A DNA stretch of 64,000 nt from Neobacillus paridis (lineage in GTDB: Bacteria; Bacillota; Bacilli; Bacillales; Cytobacillaceae): positions 1 through 64,000 of the forward strand of contig NZ_JAESWB010000278.1 of the NCBI RefSeq assembly GCF_016765675.1, written 5' to 3'. The notes beneath the pieces were generated by a model. The model was given only the letters and a program-made list of their open reading frames with translations, ran no database searches and was not told the origin of the DNA. Of this stretch, positions 9,090 through 18,352 are shown one piece after another. Within the stretch, counting starts at the first letter, position 1. Every line of letters begins with the position of its first letter. The translations under genes and the position numbers were made by a program.

Positions 9090-9148
9090 TTATTATGAAA
9101 AATATTGCAAAATTCCAATGAAAAAAATTTCCAACTAAAAGGAGTGGA

Positions 9149-11227
9149 ATGATGCAAAACGTTATGATTGTAGGTGCAGGTAAAGGTGGCACGGCAATTT
9201 TTAAAATATTAAAGGAATCTGAAGTACTAAATGTTTTTGCGGTCATCGATCGAAATAGAAAGGCAACAGGAATTTTATTGGCACAACAGCAAGGGATTAA
9301 AACCGGAAGCGATTGGAGGCCGTTATTAAACGAAAATATTGACATCATCATCGAGGTAACTGGTGATGACAATGTATTTCAACAACTGCGAAACGAAAAA
9401 AAGAAAAAAACAATTTTAATTCCAGGGAGTGTCGCCTTTCTTTTATCAAGGCTGATGGAAGAGAAAGAAGAATTAATCAGGAAGCATCAATATGAATCAT
9501 ATTTGCAGGAGCTGATCTTTAACTCTACGAATGACGGAATGGTTGTCATTGATCATAACGGGTTTGTTATTTTGTTTAATAAACGGGCTGAAGAAATGAT
9601 GGGGGTTAGGAAATCACAGGTAATCGGAAAACATGTAACGGAGATCATCCCCGAAAGCCGGCTTCCCATTATTCTTAAAACCCGAAGGATTGAGACAAAC
9701 CAAGAAATGGTGCTGGGCAATGGTCGAAAAATTATTACATCGCGTATTCCTATTGTGGAAGCGAACGGATCATTAATTGGGGCCGTTGCCGTCTTTAAAG
9801 ATATTACTGAAGCGGTAAAACTTGCTGAGGAGATTACTAATTTAAAGGAAATTCAAACGATGCTGCAAGCAATTATCCATTCTAGCGATGATGCGATTTC
9901 TGTCGTCGATGAAAATGGCCGGGGGATTTTGATAAATCCCGCCTATACCCGAATAACTGGTCTTTCCGAGGAACAGGTGATCGGTCAGCCGGCAACAGCT
10001 GATATTTCGGAAGGCGAAAGTATGCATATGAAGGTGTTGCAAACAAGACGTGCAGTGCGTGGAGTACCAATGAGGGTGGGCCCGAATAAAAGGGAAGTCA
10101 TCGTCAATGTGGCCCCTATCATCGTGAATGGTAAATTAAAAGGCAGCGTCGGTGTTATTCATGACATGTCGGAGATGAAATCGCTGAGTCGAGAATTAAA
10201 TCGGGCCCGGCAGTTAATTCGAAAGCTTGAGGCAAAATACACGTTTGAGGATATTATTGGTAAATCGGATGAAATGGTACTGGCCATTGAACAGGCTAAA
10301 CTTGGCGCGAAAACGCCAGCTACCGTTCTATTGCGCGGGGAGTCAGGGACGGGAAAAGAGCTATTTGCCCATGCAATCCATAATGCCAGCGACCGAAAAT
10401 ACAATAAATTTATTCGCGTAAACTGCGCCGCCATTTCAGAATCCTTGTTGGAAAGTGAATTATTTGGCTACGAGGAGGGGGCTTTTTCCGGTGCCTTAAG
10501 AGGCGGCAAAAGAGGGTTATTTGAAGAAGCAAATCACGGAAGTATTTTCCTCGATGAAATCGGAGAACTTTCAGCCAATACACAGGCAAAGCTCTTGCGT
10601 GTCCTTCAGGAAGGAGAAATCATTCGTGTCGGTGGTACAAAGCCGATCACCATTGATGTAAGGGTAATTGCTGCGACAAATGTCAACTTGGAAAAAGGGA
10701 TTGCGGGCGGGACGTTTAGGGAAGACTTATATTACCGTCTTAATCGGATGCCCATTCATATTCCGCCGCTCAGAAACCGCAAAGAAGAGATTCCGGCATT
10801 ATGTGAGCGACTGATTCAAAAAATAAACCGCGATTATGGGAGAAATGTGGAGGGGATTACCGAGGCAGCTTTAACTCAGTTAATCGAGTATGACTGGCCG
10901 GGAAATGTCAGGGAATTAGAAAATATTCTTGGCAGAGCGATGATTTTTATGAACAATTATGAGCTGTTCATCGATGTCCATCATTTACCGGAATTGAAAA
11001 GCAGCACCCATCACAAAGAAGAAGGTATACAAGACAGCCACCAACCGCTTGGCATAGGGCGTAGCTTGGCGGATTTGCTGGATGAATATGAAGCTAGAAT
11101 TATTCAGCAAACTCTCTCAAGATGTAATGGAAATAAAACATTAACGGCTAAAACACTTGGCTTATCCGTAAGAAATTTATATTACAAGCTCGAAAAATAT
11201 AAATTTGAAAACAATAGCATGCAATAA
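9149..11227 (+). CDS. bkdR: BkdR, sigma-54-dependent activator of the branched-chain keto acid operon
   Basis: BkdR is an enhancer-binding protein that drives the sigma-54 promoter before ptb. The 692-residue product starts with a Rossmann-like segment ([11 protein letters not shown], about 1-100). Two PAS domains (about 115-220 and 235-345) follow, then the AAA+ domain with Walker A GESGTGKE and Walker [10 protein letters not shown] Fis-type helix-turn-helix (about 650-690) ends the protein. The sigma-54 contact loop reads GAFSGA instead of GAFTGA, a conservative Thr-to-Ser change. Either of two adjacent ATGs (9149, 9152) could be used, and the second has better spacing from AAAAGGAG. The dinucleotide motif suggests a ligand, but which one is unknown. 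Confidence 0.93.
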   Translation: MMQNVMIVGAGKGGTAIFKILKESEVLNVFAVIDRNRKATGILLAQQQGIKTGSDWRPLLNENIDIIIEVTGDDNVFQQLRNEKKKKTILIPGSVAFLLSRLMEEKEELIRKHQYESYLQELIFNSTNDGMVVIDHNGFVILFNKRAEEMMGVRKSQVIGKHVTEIIPESRLPIILKTRRIETNQEMVLGNGRKIITSRIPIVEANGSLIGAVAVFKDITEAVKLAEEITNLKEIQTMLQAIIHSSDDAISVVDENGRGILINPAYTRITGLSEEQVIGQPATADISEGESMHMKVLQTRRAVRGVPMRVGPNKREVIVNVAPIIVNGKLKGSVGVIHDMSEMKSLSRELNRARQLIRKLEAKYTFEDIIGKSDEMVLAIEQAKLGAKTPATVLLRGESGTGKELFAHAIHNASDRKYNKFIRVNCAAISESLLESELFGYEEGAFSGALRGGKRGLFEEANHGSIFLDEIGELSANTQAKLLRVLQEGEIIRVGGTKPITIDVRVIAATNVNLEKGIAGGTFREDLYYRLNRMPIHIPPLRNRKEEIPALCERLIQKINRDYGRNVEGITEAALTQLIEYDWPGNVRELENILGRAMIFMNNYELFIDVHHLPELKSSTHHKEEGIQDSHQPLGIGRSLADLLDEYEARIIQQTLSRCNGNKTLTAKTLGLSVRNLYYKLEKYKFENNSMQ

Positions 11228-11253
11228 ATTTCATGGTGTGAAATTTATTGCAT
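11219..11253. promoter_or_regulatory. Long palindrome, candidate BkdR upstream activating site
   Basis: Two 15-bp perfectly complementary arms (11219-11233 and 11239-11253) flank a 5-bp centre. There is no T run after it, which argues against a terminator. The centre is about 85 bp before the predicted sigma-54 start site, a normal enhancer distance. It overlaps the bkdR stop codon. Confidence 0.6.
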
Positions 11254-11269
11254 CATATATACGGAAAAG

Positions 11270-11283
11270 TTAAAGCGTTTTCA
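11270..11283. promoter_or_regulatory. cre-like CcpA site in the bkd control region
   Basis: TTAAAGCGTTTTCA differs from the catabolite-responsive consensus TGWAARCGYTWNCA at the second base. It lies between the palindrome and the sigma-54 promoter, where bound CcpA could block activation. Its function is inferred. Confidence 0.4.
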
Positions 11284-11293
11284 AAAATATTTT

Positions 11294-11310
11294 TGGCGCA
11301 ATACTTGCAT
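11294..11310 (+). promoter_or_regulatory. Sigma-54 (SigL) promoter of the ptb-bkd operon
   Basis: TGGCGC (11294-11299) and TTGCAT (11305-11310) place GG and GC exactly 10 bp apart, as required for -24/-12 promoters. Transcription would start near 11320. Confidence 0.85.
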
Positions 11311-11357
11311 TTAAAAATATTAGAGTTCGAGTTAAGGAGGAAAGGGTTGATGACAAC

Positions 11358-12245
11358 TTGTTGCTGGAATCGCTTATCGAAAGAGCAGCCCAAATAAACA
11401 CCAAAACAGTCGCAGTTGCTCTAGCAGAGGACTCTGAAGTGATCAAGGCGGTGATTGAGGCATCTGAGCGGAATTTAGCACGTTTTATTCTTTACGGAAA
11501 TCAGGAAAAAATCAAGGCATTATTAGATACAACGAAGTATGATATCAAAATTGTTCATACAGATTCAAGTGCTTCTGCAGCAGAATGTGCTGTAAAGGCA
11601 GTTTCTAGCAAGGAAGCCGACGTTTTAATGAAGGGCAATCTCGCGACAAATATTATTTTAAAAGCGGTGTTAAATAAGAACTTCGGTTTACGAACTGGTA
11701 ACATTCTATCGCATACAGCCGTTTTTGAGATTCCGGAAATTGATCGCTTGCTGATTGTTACCGATGCGGCGATGAATGTTTCACCGGATTTGGAACAAAA
11801 ACGGCAAATTATCGAGAACGCGGTATGGATTGCCCAATCAATTGGCATCGACCATCCAAAAGTTGCTCCAATTGCTGCAGTGGAAACTGTGAACCCTCTA
11901 ATGCAAGCTACATTGGATGCAGCCGCTTTAACGATGATGAATAAGCGTGGACAAATTGACGGATGTTCCATCGATGGACCGCTGGCATTAGATAACGCTG
12001 TGTCCAACCTGGCAGCGAAACATAAAGGAATTCACAGCGAGGTTGCCGGTAATGCTGATATATTATTAGTTCCAACCATTGAAGTTGGAAATGTTTTATA
12101 TAAATCACTCGTTTATTTTGCCAAAGCAAAGGTTGCAGCGGTCATTTCCGGTGCCAAAGCGCCGATTGTTTTAACTTCAAGAGCTGACAGTTCCGAAAGT
12201 AAGCTGCATTCTCTCGCCTTGGCATTATGTTGTGCTACTGAATAG
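11358..12245 (+). CDS. ptb: Phosphate butyryltransferase (branched-chain acyl-CoA)
   Basis: Ptb exchanges CoA for phosphate on butyryl-, isobutyryl- or isovaleryl-CoA, feeding Buk to make ATP. The 295-residue protein carries phosphotransacetylase-family motifs: DVLMKGN, TDAAMNVSP, AAVETVNPLM and DGPLALDNAVS. Alignment with B. subtilis Ptb puts the start at TTG 11358. Its upstream AAGGAGG (11334-11340) is better placed for an out-of-frame ATG at 11350, which opens a 15-codon frame ending at 11397. Either the weaker AAAGGG serves ptb, or one base has been lost near the start. It is the first gene of the bkd operon. Confidence 0.92.
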   Translation: MLLESLIERAAQINTKTVAVALAEDSEVIKAVIEASERNLARFILYGNQEKIKALLDTTKYDIKIVHTDSSASAAECAVKAVSSKEADVLMKGNLATNIILKAVLNKNFGLRTGNILSHTAVFEIPEIDRLLIVTDAAMNVSPDLEQKRQIIENAVWIAQSIGIDHPKVAPIAAVETVNPLMQATLDAAALTMMNKRGQIDGCSIDGPLALDNAVSNLAAKHKGIHSEVAGNADILLVPTIEVGNVLYKSLVYFAKAKVAAVISGAKAPIVLTSRADSSESKLHSLALALCCATE

Positions 12246-12326
12246 CATTGTTTTGCTGATCTTCATTCGAATGATTCTTGACTGATAAGGTGCGGCCTGC
12301 TGCAAAATTTAGGAGGAATGAACAAT

Positions 12327-13430
12327 ATGGAAATCTTTAACTACCTAGAAAAATATGATTATGAACAGCTTGTATTTTGTCAAGATAAACAATCTGGTTT
12401 AAAGGCGATTATTGCCATCCATGATACCACTCTTGGTCCAGCACTCGGAGGAACAAGAATGTGGACTTATGCTTCTGAGGAAGCAGCCATTGAAGATGCC
12501 CTTCGTTTAGCAAAAGGGATGACGTATAAAAATGCCGCAGCCGGATTAAATCTTGGCGGTGGTAAGACAGTCATTATCGGTGATCCGAGAAAGGATAAAA
12601 ACGAAGAAATGTTCCGCGCTTTTGGTCGCTATATTCAAGGACTAAACGGCCGCTATATTACCGCGGAGGATGTCGGAACAACCGTAGCCGATATGGATCT
12701 AATTCACGAAGAAACCGACTATGTTACCGGTATTTCACCGGCGTTTGGTTCGTCAGGCAATCCTTCTCCAGTGACAGCATACGGAGTCTATCGCGGAATG
12801 AAAGCAGCGGCAAAAGAAGCCTTTGGGTCTGATTCATTAGAAGGTAAGACAGTTGCCATTCAAGGTGTTGGCAATGTCGCTTATACGCTTTGCCGTTACC
12901 TGCATGAAGAAGGCGCACGATTAATCGTAACAGATATTAATAAAGAAGCAGTGAAGCGGGCAGTAGAAGAATTTTCTGCCAAGGCTGTCGATCCGGACGA
13001 AATTTACAGTGTAGAATGTGATATTTATGCCCCCTGTGCACTTGGGGCCACCATCAATGATGAAACGATTCCCCAGTTAAAAGCAAAAGTAATTGCCGGT
13101 TCAGCCAATAATCAATTAAAGGATGCACGCCACGGAGATATCATTCATGAATTAGGCATTGTTTATGCCCCTGATTATGTGATTAATGCCGGTGGAGTCA
13201 TTAATGTTGCTGACGAATTATATGGCTATAATCGCGAACGGGCCATGAAAAAGGTAGAAACGATTTATAACAGCATTGAAAAAATTATTGAGATTTCAAA
13301 GCGTGACGGTATCCCAACCTATGTAGCAGCGGATCGGATGGCTGAAGAAAGAATAGAAAGAATGCGAAATTCAAGAAGCCAATTTTTACAAAATGGACAT
13401 CACATTTTAAGCCGAAGAAGATCAAGATAA
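12327..13430 (+). CDS. bcd: Leucine dehydrogenase (branched-chain amino acid dehydrogenase)
   Basis: This enzyme oxidatively deaminates Leu, Val and Ile to 2-oxo acids with NAD+. The 367-residue product has [17 protein letters not shown] (catalytic Lys region), the NAD motif GVGNVA and ANNQL. The frame extends to ATG 12318, but the SD AGGAGG (12311-12316) abuts that codon. ATG 12327, 10 bp downstream, also gives the family N-terminus [20 protein letters not shown]. It lies between ptb and buk. A large hairpin separates it from buk. Confidence 0.95.
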   Translation: MEIFNYLEKYDYEQLVFCQDKQSGLKAIIAIHDTTLGPALGGTRMWTYASEEAAIEDALRLAKGMTYKNAAAGLNLGGGKTVIIGDPRKDKNEEMFRAFGRYIQGLNGRYITAEDVGTTVADMDLIHEETDYVTGISPAFGSSGNPSPVTAYGVYRGMKAAAKEAFGSDSLEGKTVAIQGVGNVAYTLCRYLHEEGARLIVTDINKEAVKRAVEEFSAKAVDPDEIYSVECDIYAPCALGATINDETIPQLKAKVIAGSANNQLKDARHGDIIHELGIVYAPDYVINAGGVINVADELYGYNRERAMKKVETIYNSIEKIIEISKRDGIPTYVAADRMAEERIERMRNSRSQFLQNGHHILSRRRSR

Positions 13431-13445
13431 GGACTTGAAGAAACT

Positions 13446-13489
13446 AAAGGCAAAGTGCTGAATCGGGGGAATTCAGTGTCTTTGCCTTT
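13446..13489 (+). other. Intercistronic hairpin between bcd and buk
   Basis: Outer arms 13446-13455/13480-13489 (10 bp) and inner arms 13458-13463/13471-13476 (6 bp) form a long interrupted stem. The 3' side ends CCTTTGTT, a poor T tail. It could be a leaky terminator or an mRNA-stabilising or processing element within the operon. Confidence 0.55.
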
Positions 13490-13519
13490 GTTAAAGTAAC
13501 TGTTTTGGAGGTTATCGTA

Positions 13520-14653
13520 TTGCCGGAAACTGTGTATCGAATACTTACGATCAATCCTGGTTCAACATCTACAAAGATTGGAATCTTCGATAACGAACTG
13601 CTGCTACTCGAAAAAATAATTCGCCATGACGCCGACATGCTTCATTCCTTCCCTAATATTATCGATCAATATGAATTCAGAAAGAAGATAATTCTTGAAA
13701 TACTTGATTATGAGGGAATCAATATCTCAAAATTTAGTGCTGTTTGTGGGCGCGGCGGTCTTCTCCGGCCGATTGAAGGGGGGACTTACGCTGTCAACGA
13801 ATTAATGCTGCAAGATTTACGAACCGGTTATTCAGGCCAGCATGCCTCTAATCTTGGTGGAATCATTGCCCATGCGATTGCTTCTGGTTTAAATATTCCT
13901 TCCTTTATTGTTGATCCAGTCGTAGTCGATGAGCTTGAGCCCATTGCCAGATTTTCGGGATTCCCCTTGATTGAAAGGAAAAGTATCTTTCATGCTCTGA
14001 ACCAAAAAGCAGTTGCAAGAAGAGTTGCAAAGGAATTAGGAAGAGATTATAGCGAATTAAATCTTATCGTTGTCCACATGGGCGGGGGAATTACAGTTGG
14101 TGTCCATAAACAGGGTCGGGTGGTCGATGTGAATAATGGACTTCATGGTGAAGGTCCGTTCAGCCCGGAACGTGCTGGTACAGTTCCTGCGGGAGACTTA
14201 GTGTCGATTTGTTTTTCTGGAGAATATTACAGGGAAGAAATTATGAAAATGCTTGTTGGCCGAGGCGGACTGGCTGGTTATCTTGGAACAAATGATGCCC
14301 TAAAAGTGGAAGCGCGCATTGCCGCTGGCGATGAAAAGGCAAAACAGGTCTATGAAGCTATGGCCTATCAAGTTGCCAAGGAAATTGGTTCTGCAAGTGC
14401 CGCACTTTCCGGTAAAGTAGATGCAATTATTTTAACAGGTGGTTTGGCCTACGGGAAGGATTTTGTCACGGCCATTTCGAATAGAATTAATTGGATTGCA
14501 GATGTGCTGGTCCACCCGGGAGAAAATGAACTTCAAGCATTAGCGGAAGGAGCCTTAAGGGTTTTACGTGGAGAGGAGGAAGCAAAAGTATATCCTGGGA
14601 AATATATAGAATCTAAAATATCAAATTCAGGAGGAACGAAAAGTGGCACATGA
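13520..14653 (+). CDS. buk: Butyrate kinase (branched-chain fatty acid kinase)
   Basis: Buk converts acyl phosphates from Ptb to free acids while making ATP. The product belongs to the acetokinase family: [16 protein letters not shown] (phosphate-binding), [11 protein letters not shown] (adenosine motif) and ILTGGLAY. The frame opens at TTG 13505, but that codon is part of the SD TTGGAGG. TTG 13520, 8 bp after it, is the likely start and gives 377 residues. The 3' end overlaps lpdV by 11 bp, so the two are translationally coupled. Confidence 0.94.
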   Translation: MPETVYRILTINPGSTSTKIGIFDNELLLLEKIIRHDADMLHSFPNIIDQYEFRKKIILEILDYEGINISKFSAVCGRGGLLRPIEGGTYAVNELMLQDLRTGYSGQHASNLGGIIAHAIASGLNIPSFIVDPVVVDELEPIARFSGFPLIERKSIFHALNQKAVARRVAKELGRDYSELNLIVVHMGGGITVGVHKQGRVVDVNNGLHGEGPFSPERAGTVPAGDLVSICFSGEYYREEIMKMLVGRGGLAGYLGTNDALKVEARIAAGDEKAKQVYEAMAYQVAKEIGSASAALSGKVDAIILTGGLAYGKDFVTAISNRINWIADVLVHPGENELQALAEGALRVLRGEEEAKVYPGKYIESKISNSGGTKSGT

Positions 14654-16064
14654 GTATGATGTAGTAATTTTAGGCGGGGGCACTGGCGGCTATGTTGCAG
14701 CGATACGGGCATCACAACTAGGTTTAAAAACAGCAATTGTCGAAAAAGGAAAGCTTGGGGGGACATGTTTACATAAAGGCTGTATTCCTAGCAAGGCTTT
14801 GTTAAGAAGCGCCGAAGTATTTGCCACGGCAAAGCGAAGTGAAGATTTCGGCGTCATGACTGGTGATATATCGGTAAATTTTGGCAAAGTCCAGGAAAGA
14901 AAAGACAAAATTATCACCCAGCTTCACAAAGGGGTTCAGCATCTTATGAAGAAGGGGAAAATTGATGTTTACGAAGGGATTGGCCGGATTCTCGGTCCAT
15001 CGATATTCTCACCAATGCCGGGAACGATTTCGGTTGAAATGAATAATGGGACTGAAAATGAAATCCTTATCCCGAAAAATGTGATTATTGCTACCGGCTC
15101 AAGACCAAGGAGCCTGCCGGGTCTGGAAATTGACGGAGAATATGTCATGTCATCCGACGAGGCCTTGGAAATGAAAACCTTGCCTGAGTCTATCCTTATA
15201 GTCGGTGGTGGAGTTATTGGGATTGAATGGGCTTCCATGCTTTCTGATTTCGGAGTGAAAGTAACCATTATTGAGTATGCGGACCGAATTATCCCCACGG
15301 AGGATCATGAGATTTCTAAGGAAATGCAGCGGATCATGAAGAAAAAGGGAATAAAAATGATCACGGGTGCTAAGGTCTTGCCCGAAACATTGGTTAAGGA
15401 TCAAGGTGTTACCGTATCTGCAGAGGTTAAAGGAACAGTAAAAGAATTTAACGCTGACAAGCTGCTTATTTCTGTAGGACGACAGGCAAATACAGAAGGG
15501 ATTGGTCTTGACAATACGGAAATTCAAGTTGAAAAAGGTTTTATTGTCACCAATGAATTTTTTCAAACAAAGGAATCTCACATTTATGCCATTGGCGATG
15601 TGATCGGCGGCCTTCAATTGGCACATGTTGCATCACATGAAGGAATTATTGCGGTGGAACATATAGCCGGGAAAAATCCATCGCCGCTTGATTACCATCT
15701 GGTTTCCAGATGCATATACAGTAATCCGGAGGTTTCCAGTGTCGGAATGACTGAACAAGAGGCAATTGAAACAGGAAAGAAAGTGAAGGTTGGCAAGTTT
15801 TCCTTCAGGGCAATTGGCAAGGCCCTTGTTTTTGGGGAATCGGATGGTTTTGTAAAAATGATTGCCGATCAAGAGACGGATGATCTATTAGGCGTGCATA
15901 TGATTGGCCCGCATGTGACAGACATGATATCAGAAGCTGGGCTGGCCATGGTATTAAATGCTGTACCTTGGGAAATTGCCCATACAATTCATCCTCATCC
16001 AACGTTGTCAGAGGCTATTGGGGAAGCGGCGCTGGCTGTGGATGGAATCGCAATTCACGGTTAA
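14643..16064 (+). CDS. lpdV: Dihydrolipoyl dehydrogenase, E3 of branched-chain keto acid dehydrogenase
   Basis: This FAD disulfide reductase re-oxidises the dihydrolipoyl group of the E2 subunit with NAD+. The 473-residue product has the FAD motif [10 protein letters not shown] near the N-terminus and the redox disulfide in [13 protein letters not shown]. The NAD motif is [10 protein letters not shown], and the C-terminal His-Glu couple is in HPHPTLSE. It starts with GTG overlapping the end of buk, behind the SD AGGAGG. A short terminator and a repeat element separate it from bkdAA, so the last three genes may be expressed at a lower level or partly separately. Confidence 0.95.
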   Translation: MAHEYDVVILGGGTGGYVAAIRASQLGLKTAIVEKGKLGGTCLHKGCIPSKALLRSAEVFATAKRSEDFGVMTGDISVNFGKVQERKDKIITQLHKGVQHLMKKGKIDVYEGIGRILGPSIFSPMPGTISVEMNNGTENEILIPKNVIIATGSRPRSLPGLEIDGEYVMSSDEALEMKTLPESILIVGGGVIGIEWASMLSDFGVKVTIIEYADRIIPTEDHEISKEMQRIMKKKGIKMITGAKVLPETLVKDQGVTVSAEVKGTVKEFNADKLLISVGRQANTEGIGLDNTEIQVEKGFIVTNEFFQTKESHIYAIGDVIGGLQLAHVASHEGIIAVEHIAGKNPSPLDYHLVSRCIYSNPEVSSVGMTEQEAIETGKKVKVGKFSFRAIGKALVFGESDGFVKMIADQETDDLLGVHMIGPHVTDMISEAGLAMVLNAVPWEIAHTIHPHPTLSEAIGEAALAVDGIAIHG

Positions 16065-16084
16065 GTGTAAAGGGACACTTTTTT
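16063..16084 (+). terminator. Short terminator after lpdV
   Basis: AAGTGT (16063-16068) pairs with ACACTT (16075-16080), followed by TTTT. The stem is only 6 bp and includes the stop codon, so read-through to bkdAA is likely. Confidence 0.55.
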
Positions 16085-16090
16085 GGCTAA

Positions 16091-16202
16091 TAAGAAAGTA
16101 TAAACTTTCTACCGAAAGCTTTATACTTTCTTAACGCATAAGTGCAACTACGCCTTTGCCTTCGCCCTTTAAGGCTTGCCAGTCGGCGAGTTTTCTTTAA
16201 CT
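16091..16202. repeat. Short dispersed repeat, fullest copy (A), with palindromic head
   Basis: The element begins with a near-perfect palindrome: 14-bp arms at 16091-16104 and 16120-16133, with an inner CTTTC/GAAAG pair. A roughly 67-bp segment (16136-16202) follows, containing GCTTGCCAGTCGGCGAG and ending TTTTCTTTAA. Degenerate relatives of the second part occur at 19729-19788 and 29205-29270. No coding sequence is visible here. Confidence 0.65.
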
Positions 16203-16322
16203 AAAAAGAAGATGGAACGAGAATCCGGCAGTTTGCCGAATTCTTTTTCATAGCTATTACCATCTGGACTATGAGTAACTGCTTTTACATGTTGGATATA
16301 AAATGACGAGAGGATGAACTAA

Positions 16323-17315
16323 ATGGTAGAGAAGCGTCATGAAGCGTTAGGTTTAAACGACGATAAAGTGTTGGAGATGTATGAAACGATGCTTTTAGCC
16401 CGTCGCATCGATGAGCGAATGTGGCTGTTAAATCGTGCCGGGAAAATTCCATTTGTCATTTCCTGTCAAGGGCAGGAAGCCGCCCAAGTTGGCGCCGCTT
16501 TTGCTTTGGATCGTAACAAAGATTACGTGCTCCCATACTATCGGGACATTGGAGTTGTTTTGACATTCGGAATGACCCCGAGAGAACTTATGCTGTCCGG
16601 ATTTGCCAAGAAAGAGGATCCTAACTCTGGGGGAAGGCAGATGCCTGGCCATTTCGGACAAAAGAAGAATCGAATCGTAACGGGGTCATCCCCTGTAACA
16701 ACACAGGTTCCACATGCAGTCGGGATTGCCCTGGCCGGAAAAATGGAAAGAAAGGATTTCGTCTCTTTCGTCACATTTGGAGAAGGATCTTCCAACCAAG
16801 GGGACTTCCATGAAGGTGCTAATTTTGCCGGTGTTCACAAACTTCCTGTTATTTTCATGTGTGAGAATAATAAATACGCTATCTCCGTACCAATTGAAAA
16901 ACAATTAGCTTGTGAAAAGGTATCCGACCGGGCGATTGGCTATGGTATGCCAGGTTTCACGGTAGACGGTAACGATCCTTTAGAGGTTTATAAGGTTGTC
17001 CGTGAAGCGGCAGATCGGGGGCGTCGCGGCGAGGGACCGACTTTAATTGAAACGGTTTCCTATCGCTTGACTCCACACTCCTCTGATGATGATGACCGCT
17101 CCTATCGGGCCCCGGATGAAGTGGCAAAAGCGAAAACGCAAGACCCAATTATCACCTTTGGGGCCTATTTGAAAGAAACGGGTGTGATGACAGAGGAAAC
17201 AGAAAAGGAAATTAATGACCGCGTCATGAAAGAGGTAAATGAAGCTACTGAATATGCCGAAAATGCTCCGTATGCAGCGCCGGAGGATGCATTGAAACAT
17301 GTTTATGGGAATTGA
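16323..17315 (+). CDS. bkdAA: Branched-chain 2-oxo acid dehydrogenase E1 alpha
   Basis: The alpha chain of the thiamine diphosphate E1 decarboxylates branched-chain 2-oxo acids. The 330-residue product carries the thiamine-binding segment FGEGSSNQGDFHEGANFAG (the GDG-type motif reads GEG here) through NNKYAIS, and the phosphorylation-loop-like RLTPHSSDDDD. SD AGAGGATG precedes the ATG. It lies 14 bp before bkdAB, and the two chains form an alpha2-beta2 tetramer. Confidence 0.95.
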   Translation: MVEKRHEALGLNDDKVLEMYETMLLARRIDERMWLLNRAGKIPFVISCQGQEAAQVGAAFALDRNKDYVLPYYRDIGVVLTFGMTPRELMLSGFAKKEDPNSGGRQMPGHFGQKKNRIVTGSSPVTTQVPHAVGIALAGKMERKDFVSFVTFGEGSSNQGDFHEGANFAGVHKLPVIFMCENNKYAISVPIEKQLACEKVSDRAIGYGMPGFTVDGNDPLEVYKVVREAADRGRRGEGPTLIETVSYRLTPHSSDDDDRSYRAPDEVAKAKTQDPIITFGAYLKETGVMTEETEKEINDRVMKEVNEATEYAENAPYAAPEDALKHVYGN

Positions 17316-17329
17316 TGGGAGGATGAAAC

Positions 17330-18313
17330 ATGGCAGTCATTTCTTATATTGATGCTGTAACAATGGCCATTCGCGAAGAAATGGAAAGGAACCCCAAGGT
17401 TTTTGTACTGGGGGAGGACGTCGGGAAAAAGGGCGGCGTCTTTAAAGCAACGCAAGGTTTGTATGATCAATTTGGTGAAGAAAGAGTCATCGATACACCG
17501 CTTGCGGAGTCGGCTATTGCCGGTGTAGGCATTGGTGCAGCCATGTACGGCATGCGTCCAATAGCGGAAATGCAATTTGCTGATTTTATCATGCCGGCCG
17601 TTAACCAAATCATATCGGAGGCTGCAAGAATTCGTTACCGATCCAATAATGATTGGAATTGTCCGATTGTCATTCGGGCACCGTATGGCGGCGGTGTTCA
17701 TGGCGCACTCTATCATTCCCAATCTGTTGAAGCAGTATTTGCGAATCAGCCGGGCCTCAAAATTGTCATGCCGTCAACACCTTATGACGTGAAAGGACTG
17801 TTAAAAGCAGCAATTCGCGATAACGATCCCGTTCTTTTCTTCGAACATAAGCGGGCCTACCGCTTAATTAAAGGGGAAGTTCCTGCTGAAGACTATACAC
17901 TGCCAATTGGCAAAGCGGATGTAAAACGCGAAGGAGAAGATATCACGGTTATCACTTATGGACTTTGTGTTCACTTTGCCCTTCAGGCGGCAGAAAAATT
18001 AGCTAAAGACGGAATTTCAGCACATATTCTTGATTTGCGTACCGTTTATCCCCTGGATAAAGCGGCGATTATTGAAGCGGCCTCCAAAACAGGAAAAGTT
18101 TTACTAGTGACGGAGGACAATAAAGAAGGCAGTGTCATGAGCGAAGTAGCGGCAATCATCGCAGAACATTGCTTGTTTGAATTGGATGCTCCGATCAAAC
18201 GACTGGCAGGCCCAGACGTTCCGGCAATGCCATACGCTCCGACAATGGAAAAATTCTTTATCATCAATCCGGATAAGGTTGAAAAAGCAATGCGGGAATT
18301 GGCTGAATTCTAA
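17330..18313 (+). CDS. bkdAB: Branched-chain 2-oxo acid dehydrogenase E1 beta
   Basis: This is the beta chain of the E1 decarboxylase. The 327-residue transketolase-like protein has VLGEDVGKKGGVFKAT, the catalytic Glu region DTPLAESAIAG, and the C-terminal domain with LDLRTVYPLDKAAI. It starts 14 bp after bkdAA behind GGGAGGATG and ends 39 bp before bkdB. Confidence 0.95.
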   Translation: MAVISYIDAVTMAIREEMERNPKVFVLGEDVGKKGGVFKATQGLYDQFGEERVIDTPLAESAIAGVGIGAAMYGMRPIAEMQFADFIMPAVNQIISEAARIRYRSNNDWNCPIVIRAPYGGGVHGALYHSQSVEAVFANQPGLKIVMPSTPYDVKGLLKAAIRDNDPVLFFEHKRAYRLIKGEVPAEDYTLPIGKADVKREGEDITVITYGLCVHFALQAAEKLAKDGISAHILDLRTVYPLDKAAIIEAASKTGKVLLVTEDNKEGSVMSEVAAIIAEHCLFELDAPIKRLAGPDVPAMPYAPTMEKFFIINPDKVEKAMRELAEF

Positions 18314-18352
18314 CTGGTCCTGAAGAAATAATCGCATAGGAGGTATAGACCA

